Shown: positions 44,812-54,298, counted from the first letter of the stretch. The stretch: 64,000 nt of DNA from Holophagales bacterium (GCA_016699405.1 CP064972.1:1829501-1893500), one strand, 5' to 3'. The notes: generated from the sequence alone by a model not told the origin. Numbers and translations: made by a program.

Positions 44812-44859
44812 GGGAGTCTCCTTCTTGGGTTCGTTTCCACCTTGCGAGGTCTCCTTAGA

Positions 44860-44874
44860 GCAAGGGGCTTGCCA
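44860..44874 (-). promoter_or_regulatory. Sigma-54 promoter
   Basis: On the minus strand the sequence reads TTGGCAAGCCCCTTGCT, with GG at -24 and GC at -12 exactly 10 nt apart. Transcription would start near 44848, 37 nt before the ATG of the H-like gene. The operon itself encodes a GAFTGA-type activator. Confidence 0.72.
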
Positions 44875-45494
44875 ACCTCGGCTCCGCTGTCCGACAACAC
44901 CCCAAGAGCCCGAAAACCGGGGACTTCGCGTGGGCATTCGCCTTCTCGGCTCGCCGCCGCCCGCCCGGGGGCCCGTGGCGAAAATCAACAAGCGTCCCGT
45001 CGAAATCCTCCCCGGACGCGGCGAAAGTCAACGGAAACATGCACTTGGAGGCGTGTGGAACTTTTCGACGCCTACCGTCGAATGATTCGACACCTGTCGG
45101 GCGCGGAAGAATGAGCCTTCGCGGCCCGGACCGCGATCGCGCTCGCCCCTTCCGACAGAGGATTTGCGGAAGCGGGCTCGGTCGGTCGCTCCCGAGGCCC
45201 CGATCGGGAGTCCGCGTCGTACGCCACCTCTCGGCGCCGGGAAGGAGATGGATGCAGCCGCGACCGCCGACGGTGACCCCGGCGTGCGGCCAACGATCTC
45301 GACCAGGAGAACCGACCCGGGTTCATCCGGGGTGTTGCGGCGGGATGGGCTCTTCGCGTGGGCTGCCGCCGAAGCCGGGGCTGCCGGCGAGGGGCCGACG
45401 CGCCGCCAGGAAGCCGACCCCGACCGGCGACGGGGAAGGGAAGGGGAGTGAAGCGAACCGGGCCGTGGCGCCGGAGTCCCGGTGCCCTGGCGTC
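44875..45494. other. Long intergenic region upstream of the sigma-54 operon
   Basis: 620 bp without a supported gene. It contains the dyad at 45064-45082 and several GC-rich segments. I see no tRNA or RNA gene. Confidence 0.5.
45064..45082. promoter_or_regulatory. Candidate enhancer (activator binding site)
   Basis: TTCGACG-CCTAC-CGTCGAA is a perfect 7-bp dyad; a third TTCGAC follows at about 45086. It is centred about 225 bp upstream of the predicted sigma-54 start, in the range where NtrC-type activators bind. Confidence 0.5.
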
Positions 45495-46031
45495 TTACTG
45501 GATCTCGATATACGAGATCTGCGTGCCCTTCCAGACGAACCGCACCCGGCTCCCGCGGCGATTCGTGTAGGCGAGCTCGAGCGAGGGGGTGCCGTCGGCG
45601 AGGAACGGCTTGAAGGTGGCGTCGGCCTGCTCCCAGGCGGGGAGGTCCTCCCCCAGCGCGCCCACCTTGGGGCGCCACTGCCGGGCGCGGGTGACGAACT
45701 CCTCCTCGCTCCCGAAGTGCGCGGCGAGCGCGGGGTTGGCGCGGTAGAGCTCGCGCACGCCGTCGTCCGTGGCGAGCTTGTCGAGGTCGGCCTTGAGCTC
45801 CCGCCAACGCTCCCGCATCGCCGCTTCGGTGATCTCGGTGGCGGTGCCGGCGGCCCGCTCGATCTCGCGGCCCGCGTCCTGCAGCGCCGATGGAACCTGC
45901 TTCGCAAGGAAGCCCATGCCCCGCCAGGTCGCCACGACGCAGGCGCCGAGCAGCAGCAACGCCAGGCAGCCGCAGCCGCCGATCAGGCGGATCCAGGGAA
46001 ATCGCCGGCCTGGAACGAGAGGTGCGGACAC
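45495..46031 (-). CDS. Membrane-anchored protein, unknown
   Basis: 178 residues. One N-terminal helix (LIGGCGCLALLLLGACVVA) anchors a soluble domain with an early amphipathic helical stretch and a beta-rich C-terminus (VRFVWKGTQISYIEI). No family recognised. 9 bp behind the ExoD-like gene and probably co-transcribed. Confidence 0.65.
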   Translation of the reverse strand: MSAPLVPGRRFPWIRLIGGCGCLALLLLGACVVATWRGMGFLAKQVPSALQDAGREIERAAGTATEITEAAMRERWRELKADLDKLATDDGVRELYRANPALAAHFGSEEEFVTRARQWRPKVGALGEDLPAWEQADATFKPFLADGTPSLELAYTNRRGSRVRFVWKGTQISYIEIQ

Positions 46032-46040
46032 GACGCCATC

Positions 46041-46688
46041 CTACTTGCCGAGGAACCTTCCGAACCAGCCGAACGCCTCGGTCCCGAGAAAAAAGAGCGC
46101 CCAGGCGACGAAGCCGAGGTAGGCGACCGACACCACCAGCCAGAAGAGCGCCACCCAGACCATCGCCCCGTCTCCTTCGAGCTCGCCGATGCAGACGAAG
46201 ACGATGACCAGTGCTGGCAGGAGATTGTTGAACGGAATCCCGGCGAGCGGGATCGAGATCAGCAGCCCGCCGAGCGCGATGAGCGACCCGCCGACCAACT
46301 CGCCGCGGCGGCCGCTCACCCAGCGCTGGCCGCGCGGTCGGGTGAAGCGGTGACAGATCCGGAAGAGCCGCAGCAGGACGCCGAGCAGGATGCTCCAGAC
46401 CCTCGGCGGCAGGACGGCTCGCCGCAGCCGCTCGGGGACCCAGGGGGTCTGTCGCCCGCGGGCGAGCTGCCAGCCGAGCGCGGCGAAGTTCAACCCGCCG
46501 AGGGTCGAGAGCGGCCCGAGCGAGATCGGCTGGAGGAACGGCAGGGCGAGCAGCAGGCAGACGAACGAATAGCTCGCTTCGCCGAACCGGTCCAGCACCT
46601 CGCCGAGCGTCAGCTCCCGTTCCTGCGCCTCGGCACGGCAGGCCTCGAGGACGGCTGCCATCTCCTCGTAGCTCCTGTTGCCCGCCAT
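46041..46688 (-). CDS. ExoD-family membrane protein
   Basis: 215 residues with several helices. LTLGEVLDRFGEASYSFVCL and LPFLQPISLGPLSTLGG match the ExoD (exopolysaccharide synthesis) family, first seen in rhizobial succinoglycan production. The precise action is unknown. Confidence 0.8.
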   Translation of the reverse strand: MAGNRSYEEMAAVLEACRAEAQERELTLGEVLDRFGEASYSFVCLLLALPFLQPISLGPLSTLGGLNFAALGWQLARGRQTPWVPERLRRAVLPPRVWSILLGVLLRLFRICHRFTRPRGQRWVSGRRGELVGGSLIALGGLLISIPLAGIPFNNLLPALVIVFVCIGELEGDGAMVWVALFWLVVSVAYLGFVAWALFFLGTEAFGWFGRFLGK

Positions 46689-46731
46689 CGCGACGCCACC
46701 GATCGAGAGGACACGGAAATCGATCGCGCCG

Positions 46732-47313
46732 TCAGGCGCGGTCGAGCCACTTGCAGAGCGCAGGGGAGGTCTGGCTCGCCAGGCGGTCGAGGAGGGCGTC
46801 GGGGTCGCCCTCGACGAGGAGCATCTCGCGGTGCTCGGCGCGGACGAAGCGCTCGGCGACGGCGTGGTCGACGAAGGCGAGGAAGGGCTGCCAGTAGGCG
46901 GAGACGTCGAGCAGCGCGATCGGCTTGGCGTGCAGCGCGAGCTGGGCCCAGGTGGCGATCTCGCAGAGCTCGTCGAGGGTGCCGAGGCCGCCGGGCATCG
47001 CCACGAAGGCGTCGGAAAGCTCGGCGAGGCGCGCCTTGCGCTCGTGCATGGTGTCGACGACCTCGAGGCGCGTCAGCCCCTGGTGGGCGAGCTCGAGGTC
47101 GAGCAGATGCCGCGGGATGACACCGATCACCTCGCCGCCTGCCGTGAGCGCCGCGTCGGCGACCTCGGCCATCAGGCCGACGTTGCCGGCGCCGTAGGCG
47201 AGCGTCAGGCCACGGCGGGCGATCGCGGCACCGAGTGCCTGGGCCGCCCGGCGATAGGCCGGGTTGGCCCCGGGGCTGGAGCCGCAGAAGACGCAGACGG
47301 AGTGGATCGACAT
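46732..47313 (-). CDS. LOG-family protein (TIGR00730)
   Basis: 193 residues. VCVFCGSSPGANPAYR at the start and PGGLGTLDEL in the middle are the LOG signatures. Such proteins release free bases from nucleoside monophosphates; plant homologues make cytokinins. The ATG at 47313 is where the domain begins; the longer open frame upstream covers the divergent thioesterase gene. Confidence 0.88.
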   Translation of the reverse strand: MSIHSVCVFCGSSPGANPAYRRAAQALGAAIARRGLTLAYGAGNVGLMAEVADAALTAGGEVIGVIPRHLLDLELAHQGLTRLEVVDTMHERKARLAELSDAFVAMPGGLGTLDELCEIATWAQLALHAKPIALLDVSAYWQPFLAFVDHAVAERFVRAEHREMLLVEGDPDALLDRLASQTSPALCKWLDRA

Positions 47314-47421
47314 CGCTTCGTGGCCCGACGACGGCCGCGCCAAGCCTATGCGAGCGGCGCCGGCGGCGCCAGCGGCGGCGCCGCGGACGCCGGCGAGAGC
47401 GCTGCGATACGCTCGCCGCCG

Positions 47422-47847
47422 ATGGCGTTCCGTACCCCCCTCGTCGTGCGCTTCGGCGACTGCGATCCCGCCGGTTGGGTCTACTACCCGCGCTTCTTCC
47501 ACTATTTCCATGGCGCGATGGAAGAGCTGTTCGTCGCGGCGCTTGGTGTGTCCTATCCGGCGCTCGTCGCGCAGCAAGGTCTGGGCTTTCCGACGGTCCA
47601 CGCGGAGTGCGACTTCCGTCGCCCGCTGCGCTACGGCGAGTCGGCGGCGCTCGAGGTGACCGTCGACGCTCTCGGCGCGACCTCGTGCACCTTCGGTTTT
47701 CGGCTCTTCGTCGCCGACGAGGAGGCGCCGCGAGCCGAGGCACGCGTCGTCACGGTTTGCATCGACCTCGCCTCGACGACCAAGCGTGCCATCCCCGAGC
47801 CGTTGCGTGCTGCGCTCGCCTCTCAGCGTCGGGTCGAGGCGGAGTGA
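47422..47847 (+). CDS. Hotdog-fold acyl-CoA thioesterase
   Basis: 141 residues. VRFGDCDPAGWVYYPRFF is the 4-hydroxybenzoyl-CoA-thioesterase/YbgC signature with the catalytic Asp. VHAECDFRRPLRYGE continues the fold. It hydrolyses acyl- or aryl-CoA esters; substrate unspecified. Overlaps the next start (GTGA). Confidence 0.88.
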   Translation: MAFRTPLVVRFGDCDPAGWVYYPRFFHYFHGAMEELFVAALGVSYPALVAQQGLGFPTVHAECDFRRPLRYGESAALEVTVDALGATSCTFGFRLFVADEEAPRAEARVVTVCIDLASTTKRAIPEPLRAALASQRRVEAE

Positions 47848-48767
47848 GAGCGGACGGCGATCGAGAGCCGCCCGAGGCTCCTGCCGCGATCCCCTCCCGG
47901 CGGCGGGCGCTCGTCCTCTTCGCGCTGTCGTCGGTCTGTTTCGGGCTGATGGCTTTCGTCGCCAAGCTTGCCACCGCGACCCTCGGTGGCGGCCAGGTGG
48001 CGCTGCTGCGCTTCGGGATGATGCTGGTGCCGTTCGCCGTGGCGCCGTCCCTCGCCCGGCGCGCGATGCGCTACGAGCGGCTGGACCTGCTCTTCTACCG
48101 CGGCTTCTTCGGCGGCACGGCGGTGCTCCTCTACTTCCTGGCGATCGCCCACCTGCCGGTGGCGATCGCCACGCTGCTCAACTACTCCTCGCCGATCTTC
48201 AGCGTGCTCTTCGCCCGCGCCTTCCTCGGCGAGCCGATGCCGGTCCGCAAGGTTGTTCCGCTGGTCGCCGCACTCGCCGGCCTGGCGCTCGTGATGGGCG
48301 AGCGGGTGGGACCCGGCGAGTGGTCCCGCTCCGGCAGGTGGACGGCCGTCGGCCTGCTCTCGGCAGTGCTTTCCGGGGCGGCGGTGACGGCGATCCGCGC
48401 CGCGCGCCGCACCGAGAGCTCGTGGGCCGTTTACGGCAGCTTCAGCCTGCTCGGTCTGGTCGCGACCGCGCCGGTGGGAATCTGGGAGTGGCGCACGCCG
48501 TCGGCGGTGGCCGTCGGGTGGATCGTGCTCGTCGGCGCCTCGTCGATCGCCGCCCAGCTGCTGATGACCTACGCCTTCCGCTGGGTCGACAACCTGCAGG
48601 CGGGAGTCTTCGCCCCGCTGGCGCCGTTGATCGCCGCGGCGCTCGGCGTGGTGCTGCTCGGCGAGCGCCTGACGCCGGTCGAGCTCGCCGGCGGAGCGCT
48701 GGCGCTGGGCGGGGTTGCCGCCACGGTGGTGGCGGGGCACGGAGCAACGGCGCCGGAGAGCGAGTGA
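47844..48767 (+). CDS. EamA-family (DMT) transporter
   Basis: 307 residues, ten transmembrane helices in two EamA repeats; LNYSSPIFSVLFARAFLGE and FAPLAPLIAAALGVVLLGE are the matching halves of the repeat. Drug/metabolite superfamily exporter. The GTG start overlaps the thioesterase stop. Substrate unknown. Confidence 0.85.
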   Translation: MRADGDREPPEAPAAIPSRRRALVLFALSSVCFGLMAFVAKLATATLGGGQVALLRFGMMLVPFAVAPSLARRAMRYERLDLLFYRGFFGGTAVLLYFLAIAHLPVAIATLLNYSSPIFSVLFARAFLGEPMPVRKVVPLVAALAGLALVMGERVGPGEWSRSGRWTAVGLLSAVLSGAAVTAIRAARRTESSWAVYGSFSLLGLVATAPVGIWEWRTPSAVAVGWIVLVGASSIAAQLLMTYAFRWVDNLQAGVFAPLAPLIAAALGVVLLGERLTPVELAGGALALGGVAATVVAGHGATAPESE

Positions 48768-48823
48768 TCCGGGCCGGCGCGTCCTTGCGCTGAGGCGGGC
48801 CGCCCGCTACCCTTGCCGCGACG

Positions 48824-49372
48824 ATGTTCGACAACCTCCGCGAGGACACCCGCCAGCTGCGCGCCATCAAGCGCAAGTCGTTCCCCTGGTACGTCATCGA
48901 GTCGCTGCTCTTCGAGAACGGCTATCAAGCGGTGGTGCTGCATCGCCTGGCGCACTGGTTCAAGCGGCATCGCATCCCCGTGCTGGGACCGGCGGTGGCG
49001 CGTCTCAACCTCTTCTGCACGGGGGTGGATATCGCTCCCGCCGCCGAGTTCGGTCCGGGCCTGCGGATCAGCCACGGCACCGGCATCGTCGTCGGCTGGC
49101 GTGCCAGGGCGGGGCGCAACACGCTGCTGATGCAGGGGGTCACGCTCGGCGCGCCGCACACCGGGCGCATCGAGGAGATGCCGACCCTCGGCGACGACGT
49201 GGTGCTCGGGGCCTACTGCGCCGTCATCGGGTCGGTCCGGATCGGCGACCGCGTCTTCGTCGGCGCCCACGCGATGGTCACCGAGGACGTCCCCGCCGAT
49301 CACAAGGTGCTTGCGGCGCGATCCATCGAGATCCGGCCGCGCGCCGCCGCGGTCCCGGCGGCCGGCGGCTGA
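48824..49372 (+). CDS. Serine-acetyltransferase-like hexapeptide protein
   Basis: 182 residues. IAPAAEFGPGLRISHGTGIV and LGAPHTGRIEEMPTLGDDVV begin a left-handed beta-helix of hexapeptide repeats. Resembles CysE, but the N-terminal part is short, so it may acetylate another substrate. Confidence 0.72.
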   Translation: MFDNLREDTRQLRAIKRKSFPWYVIESLLFENGYQAVVLHRLAHWFKRHRIPVLGPAVARLNLFCTGVDIAPAAEFGPGLRISHGTGIVVGWRARAGRNTLLMQGVTLGAPHTGRIEEMPTLGDDVVLGAYCAVIGSVRIGDRVFVGAHAMVTEDVPADHKVLAARSIEIRPRAAAVPAAGG

Positions 49373-49430
49373 GTCCGGCCCTCCGGCCGACGAGCTCTGC
49401 CGTCATCCTCCCGATCCTGCTGCTCCGCCG

Positions 49431-50318
49431 ATGACCTACCCAGGTGAGCTTGCCGCGTTGGCCGCGGCCCTCTGCTGGGCGGCGACCGGCCTGTTCTTTA
49501 CCGAAGCGGCGCGCCGGATCGGTGCGACGGCGGTCAACCTCCTGCGTCTGCCGATCGCCTGGGTTCTGCTGTCGACGGCCATCGTGGCGAGCGGCACCTC
49601 GCTCGCCTCGCTCGACGGCGGGCGGGTGTTGCTCCTCGCCCTCTCGGGGCTCCTCGGGCTGACGCTCGGCGACCTCGCGCTGTTCGCGGCGCTGGTGCGC
49701 ATCGGGCCGCGGCTCTCGTCGCTGCTCATGGCCCTGGCGCCGGCGTTCGCGACCCTGGCCGGGTTGGCGATCCTCGGCGAGCGACCGACGCTCCGCGCGC
49801 TCGCCGGAATGGCGACGACCCTCGGTGGCGTGGCCTGGGTGGTCGGCGAGCGGACGCCGGGGACGCCGTCCGCGCCGGGACGCGGCCGCGCGGTGGCGCT
49901 CGCCGTCGTCGCGGCCGCCTGCCAGGGAGTGGGGCTGGTGCTCGCCAAGCGGGGGATGGCCGGCGAAGTCCCCCCGCTCGCCGCCACGTGGGTGCGCATG
50001 GGCGTGGCGACGCTCGGCATGGGGGCGCTCGCGCTCGGCTCCGGCCGCCTGGCCGGCTTCTCGCTCTCCGACCTGCTTCGCCGTGCGGCGCGCCCGGTGC
50101 TGGGTGGCGCGGTGTTCGGACCGTTCGTCGGCGTCTGGCTGTCGCTCGTCGCGGCGCGCTACGCCGACGTCGCCGTCGCCGCGACCTTGATGGCCACCAC
50201 GCCGGTGCTCATCATCCCCCTGCTCGTCTGGCACGAGGGCTATCGGCCGACCTGGCGGGCGGTCCTCGGGGCGAGCGTCACCGTGGTCGGAGTCGCCCTG
50301 CTCTTCTGGAAGAAGTAG
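49431..50318 (+). CDS. EamA-family (DMT) transporter
   Basis: 295 residues, ten helices in two EamA repeats; LMALAPAFATLAGLAILGERP and LMATTPVLIIPLLVWHEGYRP mark the ends of each half. Much larger than the small ArnE/ArnF flippase subunits, so it is not an obvious member of the convergent arn set, although it lies beside it. Confidence 0.82.
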   Translation: MTYPGELAALAAALCWAATGLFFTEAARRIGATAVNLLRLPIAWVLLSTAIVASGTSLASLDGGRVLLLALSGLLGLTLGDLALFAALVRIGPRLSSLLMALAPAFATLAGLAILGERPTLRALAGMATTLGGVAWVVGERTPGTPSAPGRGRAVALAVVAAACQGVGLVLAKRGMAGEVPPLAATWVRMGVATLGMGALALGSGRLAGFSLSDLLRRAARPVLGGAVFGPFVGVWLSLVAARYADVAVAATLMATTPVLIIPLLVWHEGYRPTWRAVLGASVTVVGVALLFWKK

Positions 50319-50342
50319 GTGGGATCGCCGGAGACGGGGAGG

Positions 50343-51290
50343 TCAGCCGCGATTCGTCGTGTCCGCCTCACCCTGGGTCGCCAGCACGCCGTGCCGACCC
50401 GGGACCGGTGCATGGCGAAGCGGGCAGATCGGCAACGGCGCCGGATCGGCTCGGCGAGCCGTCAGCAGGTCGGCGAGCGGCAGGACGTCGAGGCCGCGCT
50501 CGGCCGCTCGCGCCAAGAAGCGGGAGAAGTCGGCAGCGTACGGTCCCCCCTCGAGCTCGGCGTGAATGGTCAGCGACGGCCAGCGCTGCTCGGCGGCCGC
50601 GTCGATCATCGTGTCGAAGTAGGAGGCCGCATCGCGGTGGGTGTCGCCGAGCGCCTCGTCGAGGGTCGGGAGGGTCGTCGGCACCTGCGGCGTGGCGAGC
50701 GGCTCGCCGCCGACTCGCGGCTGGAACGGCTCGGTGCCCCGGCAGTCGCTGGCGTAGACCAGGCCGTAGCCTTCCTGGTGCAGCAGGCTCAGGTCGTTCG
50801 ACAGCCAGGCCGGCGCCGCGAAGGTGCGCGGCGGATCGCCGAAGACCTCGACGAAGGCGTCGAAGGCGCGGTCGAGCTCGGCGCCGACCGTCGCGCGATC
50901 GAAGCGCGGCAGCCGGTCCTGCCAGCGGCGGTGGTCCCAGGCGTGGACGCCGACTTCGTGTCCGGCTGCACGCACGGCGAGGGCCACGGCCGGCAGGGCG
51001 ACGGCGATGTCGCGAGCCGGCAGGAGCGTGCCGGAGAGCATCGTCCGCGGTCCGTAGACCGACGGCGCGCGCGTGCGCAGCATCTTCGCGAGGAAACCGG
51101 GACGCAGCAGGTTGAGCACGGCGAGCCCGGCCCGGTCGGGCCCGAAGGAGAGATAGAAGGTCCCCCGCACGCCGTGCTCGCCGAGCGTGGCGAGCAACCG
51201 CGGGACGCCCGACTTCATCCCCTCGTAGGTGTCGACGTCGATGCGCAGGCCGAGCGGACGCGCCGCCGTCACGCGACTGCCGGCGCTCAT
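50343..51290 (-). CDS. arnD: ArnD, formamido-arabinose-phosphoundecaprenol deformylase
   Basis: 315 residues. LGLRIDVDTYEGMKSGVPRL, TFYLSFGPDRAG and GHEVGVHAWDHRRWQDRL are characteristic of ArnD within the polysaccharide deacetylase fold; they supply the metal-binding Asp and His residues. It removes the formyl group from Ara4FN-undecaprenyl phosphate. Starts 4 bp after the ArnA-type dehydrogenase. Confidence 0.93.
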   Translation of the reverse strand: MSAGSRVTAARPLGLRIDVDTYEGMKSGVPRLLATLGEHGVRGTFYLSFGPDRAGLAVLNLLRPGFLAKMLRTRAPSVYGPRTMLSGTLLPARDIAVALPAVALAVRAAGHEVGVHAWDHRRWQDRLPRFDRATVGAELDRAFDAFVEVFGDPPRTFAAPAWLSNDLSLLHQEGYGLVYASDCRGTEPFQPRVGGEPLATPQVPTTLPTLDEALGDTHRDAASYFDTMIDAAAEQRWPSLTIHAELEGGPYAADFSRFLARAAERGLDVLPLADLLTARRADPAPLPICPLRHAPVPGRHGVLATQGEADTTNRG

Positions 51291-51294
51291 CGCG

Positions 51295-52350
51295 TCAGTC
51301 GCCCGCCGACGGCGCCGCGGCGGCTTCGGAGCGGATCCAGTCCTCGAGGAAGGCGTCGACGGTGTGGGCGAGCGCGTCGTCGAGCGTGACCTTCGGCTCC
51401 CAGCCGAGCAGACGGCGAGCCTTGGCGATCGACGGCTTGCGCGTGAGGATGTCCTGATAGCCACGTCCGTAGTAGGCCTCGGCGTCGACCTTCTCGATCT
51501 GCGGCGGCCGGTAGTCGGGGATCCGCGCGCGCCGTTTCTCGAAGAGGACCACCAGGCGCTCGGCGAGCTCGGCGATCGAGCACTCGTTGTCCGGGTTGCC
51601 GACGTTGAAGATCTGCCCGTCGGCCGCACCGCCCGGATTCTCGAGAATGCGCATCAACGCCTCGATCCCGTCCTCGACGTAGGTGAACGCCCGGCGCTGT
51701 TCGCCGCGATCGACGAGCTGGATCGGCCGGCCGCGGAAGAGGTCGATGACGAACTGCGTCACCACCCGGGAGGAACCCTCTTTGGCCGCGTCGATGTCGT
51801 CGAGCTTCGGGCCGACCCAGTTGAACGGCCGGAAGAGCGTGTACTGCAGGCCCTGCTGCTGGCCGTAGGCGGCGATGACCCGGTCCATGAGCTGCTTGGA
51901 GCAGGAGTAGATCCAGCGCGACTTGCCGATCGGCCCGAGCACCAGCGGGCTCGAGTCCTCGTCGAACTCGGCGTCGCCGCACATGCCGTAGACCTCGGAG
52001 GTCGACGGGAAGACCAGCCGCTTGCGGTACTTGACGCAGAGACGGACGACCTTGAGGTTCTCCTCGAAATCGAGCTCGAAGACGCGCAGCGGGTCCTTGA
52101 CATAGGTCGCCGGCGTGGCGATCGCCACGAGGGGCAGGACCACGTCGCACTTCTTGACGTGGTACTCGATCCACTCGCGGTTGATGGTGATGTCGCCTTC
52201 GAGGAAGTGGAAGCGCGGGTGGTCGAGCGAATGCTCGAGCTTGTTCGCCGAGAGGTCCATGCCGTAGGCCTCCCAGTCGGTGGTCGTGAGGATGCGGCGC
52301 ACCAGCGCGTTGCCGATGAAGCCGTTGACGCCGAGGATGAGGACCTTCAT
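51295..52350 (-). CDS. arnA: ArnA C-terminal activity: UDP-glucuronate decarboxylase
   Basis: 351 residues. GVNGFIGNALVRRIL is the NAD-binding motif; the SDR catalytic Tyr and Lys lie in IYSCSKQLMDRV, with FPSTSEVYG before it and FRPFNWVGPKLD after it, as in the ArnA dehydrogenase domain. It oxidatively decarboxylates UDP-glucuronate to the 4-keto-pentose. In E. coli this is the second half of one ArnA chain; here it is a separate gene overlapping the formyltransferase by 4 bp. Confidence 0.9.
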   Translation of the reverse strand: MKVLILGVNGFIGNALVRRILTTTDWEAYGMDLSANKLEHSLDHPRFHFLEGDITINREWIEYHVKKCDVVLPLVAIATPATYVKDPLRVFELDFEENLKVVRLCVKYRKRLVFPSTSEVYGMCGDAEFDEDSSPLVLGPIGKSRWIYSCSKQLMDRVIAAYGQQQGLQYTLFRPFNWVGPKLDDIDAAKEGSSRVVTQFVIDLFRGRPIQLVDRGEQRRAFTYVEDGIEALMRILENPGGAADGQIFNVGNPDNECSIAELAERLVVLFEKRRARIPDYRPPQIEKVDAEAYYGRGYQDILTRKPSIAKARRLLGWEPKVTLDDALAHTVDAFLEDWIRSEAAAAPSAGD

Positions 52351-53303
52351 GGTGCCTCTCGCCCCTCTCCGAGACGCTTGCCGACGGCGAGGCCGCGCGA
52401 GCGGGCGATCGCCGGAGCGTCGCCCTCCTCGCCGCCTTCGAGCTGGCAGCGGTGAAGCGCGAGCAGGCCGTCGCCGGTGGCGACGAGCAGCTCGCGCGAA
52501 TTGAGCTCGACGATCGTACCGGGCGCGGCCGGAGGGTCGCCTTCGCGGGCAGGAACCGGAAGCGCCCACCAGACGAGCAGCCGCTCCGCGCCGGCTTCGG
52601 TGAAGGCGCCAGGGTACGGATGGGTGACGGCGCGCACCAGGTCGTAGATCCGTCGCGCCGGCAGCGACCAGTCGATCCGGCCGTCGGCCGGCTTGCGACC
52701 GCCGCGGTAGCAGCCGGCGGCGAGGTCCATCGGTCGCGCCTCGGCCGTGCCGGCAGCCAGCCGCGGCAGGGCGCGGTCGAGCAGGCGGACGGCGGCGGGC
52801 TCGAGCTTGCGATAGAGCGTGAGCGCCGTGTCCTCGAAGGCGATCTCCACCCGCTCCTGGTCGACGATCGCTCCGGCGTCCGGCTTGGCCACCATGTAGT
52901 GGAGGGTCACGCCGGTCTCGCGCTCGCCCTCGACGAGCACCCAATTGACCGGCGCGCGCCCGCGGTAGCGGGGGAGGAGCGATCCGTGCAGGTTGAGCGC
53001 GCCGCGTGGCGCCACCGCGAGCACCGCCTCGGGCAGCATGAAGCGGAAGTAGAACGAGAAGAGGAAGTCGGGGCGATAGGTGGCGACCGCGGCGGCGAAC
53101 CCCGGCGTACCGACCTCGCCCTTCTCCGGGTAGTGCACCGCCGAGCCGGCGCGCTCGGCGCGCTCGGCGAGCGAGTCCCACCAGATCTCCTCGTGCGGGT
53201 CGTCGCGATGCGTGAAGACCGCCGGCACCTCGAAACCGTGGCGCCTCAGCGCCTCGAAACCCAGGCAGCCCATCGTGTGATAGCCGAGGACGACCGCTCT
53301 CAT
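52347..53303 (-). CDS. arnA: ArnA N-terminal activity: UDP-Ara4N formyltransferase
   Basis: 318 residues. The formyltransferase core shows NLHGSLLPRYRGRAPVNWVL with the catalytic Asn and His, and GVTLHYMVAKPDAGAIVDQ with the conserved Asp. It transfers formyl from N10-formyl-THF to UDP-Ara4N. Stand-alone version of the E. coli ArnA N-terminal domain. Overlaps arnC by 4 bp. Confidence 0.9.
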   Translation of the reverse strand: MRAVVLGYHTMGCLGFEALRRHGFEVPAVFTHRDDPHEEIWWDSLAERAERAGSAVHYPEKGEVGTPGFAAAVATYRPDFLFSFYFRFMLPEAVLAVAPRGALNLHGSLLPRYRGRAPVNWVLVEGERETGVTLHYMVAKPDAGAIVDQERVEIAFEDTALTLYRKLEPAAVRLLDRALPRLAAGTAEARPMDLAAGCYRGGRKPADGRIDWSLPARRIYDLVRAVTHPYPGAFTEAGAERLLVWWALPVPAREGDPPAAPGTIVELNSRELLVATGDGLLALHRCQLEGGEEGDAPAIARSRGLAVGKRLGEGREAP

Positions 53304-54298
53304 CGCGTCTCCTCACGGTCGACGGAGGCGTGACGCAGCACCTGGCGCACGACGAAGCGCGGTCGGCGGCGAACCTCCTGGTAGATCCGGCCGACGTATT
53401 CGCCGAGCAGTCCAAGGGCGAAGAGCAGCACGCCGACGAAGGAGAAGAGGAGCGCGAAGAGGGTGAAGACCCCCGAGACGGCCCACTCGGCGCCGTAGAT
53501 CAGCCGGCCGGCGGCGAGCACCAGGGCGATCCCCATCGCCGCGGCGGAGGTGGCGATGCCGAGGACCATGGTGGCGCGCAGCGGCCAGAGCGAGAAGCTG
53601 GTCATCAGGTCGAACTGCAGGCGGACGAGCTTCCAGATCGAGTACTTGCTCTCGCCGCGCGCCCGCTCGGCATGGGCGACGGGCACCTCGGTGACGCGCC
53701 CGGCGAACATGTCGGCGAGCACCGGGATGAAGGTCGAGATCTCCTGCGAAGCGCAGAGCGTCTTGACCACCTGCCGACGGTAGGCGCGCAGCATGCAGCC
53801 GTAGTCGGAGAGCTCCACGCCGGTCGCCGCTGCGGTGATCCGGTTGACCAGGCGCGAGGCGAGCCGGCGGAACAGGGTGTCCTGCCGCGCCACCCGCACC
53901 GAGCCGACGACGTCGTAGCCCTCTTCCATCTTGGCCACCAGCTTCGGCACCTCTTCGGGCGGGTTCTGCAGGTCGGCGTCGAGAGTCACGACGATCTCGC
54001 CGCGCGAGGCTTCGAAGCCGGCGAAGACCGCAGCGTGCTGGCCGTAGTTGCGATTGAAGTCGATGACCACGACGTGCGGGTCGGCGGCGGTGAGCTCGCG
54101 CAGCAGCTCGAGCGAGCGGTCGCGACTGCCGTCGTTGACCAGCAGGAGCTCGTAGGTGCGGTCGAGCGACCCGAGGGCGGCGCTCAGTCGGCGGTGCAGC
54201 TCCGCGAGGTTCTCTTCCTCGTTGAAGACGGGAACGACGACCGAGAGCCAGGGATCGGCCGCCGACCGGTCGGCAGCGGTTCGCTCAGCTCCGTGCAT
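53300..54298 (-). CDS. arnC: ArnC, undecaprenyl-phosphate Ara4FN transferase
   Basis: 332 residues. The GT2 domain (VVVPVFNEEENL, VNDGSRDRS, LDADLQNPPEE) is followed by two C-terminal helices. NYGQHAAVFAGFE and YGCMLRAYRR are typical of ArnC-type enzymes. It attaches Ara4FN to undecaprenyl phosphate at the inner membrane. ATG 54298 overlaps arnB by 14 bp. Confidence 0.9.
   Translation of the reverse strand: MHGAERTAADRSAADPWLSVVVPVFNEEENLAELHRRLSAALGSLDRTYELLLVNDGSRDRSLELLRELTAADPHVVVIDFNRNYGQHAAVFAGFEASRGEIVVTLDADLQNPPEEVPKLVAKMEEGYDVVGSVRVARQDTLFRRLASRLVNRITAAATGVELSDYGCMLRAYRRQVVKTLCASQEISTFIPVLADMFAGRVTEVPVAHAERARGESKYSIWKLVRLQFDLMTSFSLWPLRATMVLGIATSAAAMGIALVLAAGRLIYGAEWAVSGVFTLFALLFSFVGVLLFALGLLGEYVGRIYQEVRRRPRFVVRQVLRHASVDREETR

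Noticed and set aside
47844..50318. The two EamA transporters as the missing ArnE/ArnF flippase
   Set aside because: They are full-length ten-helix proteins of about 300 residues on the other strand; ArnE and ArnF are about 110-130 residues and would be expected within the arn operon.
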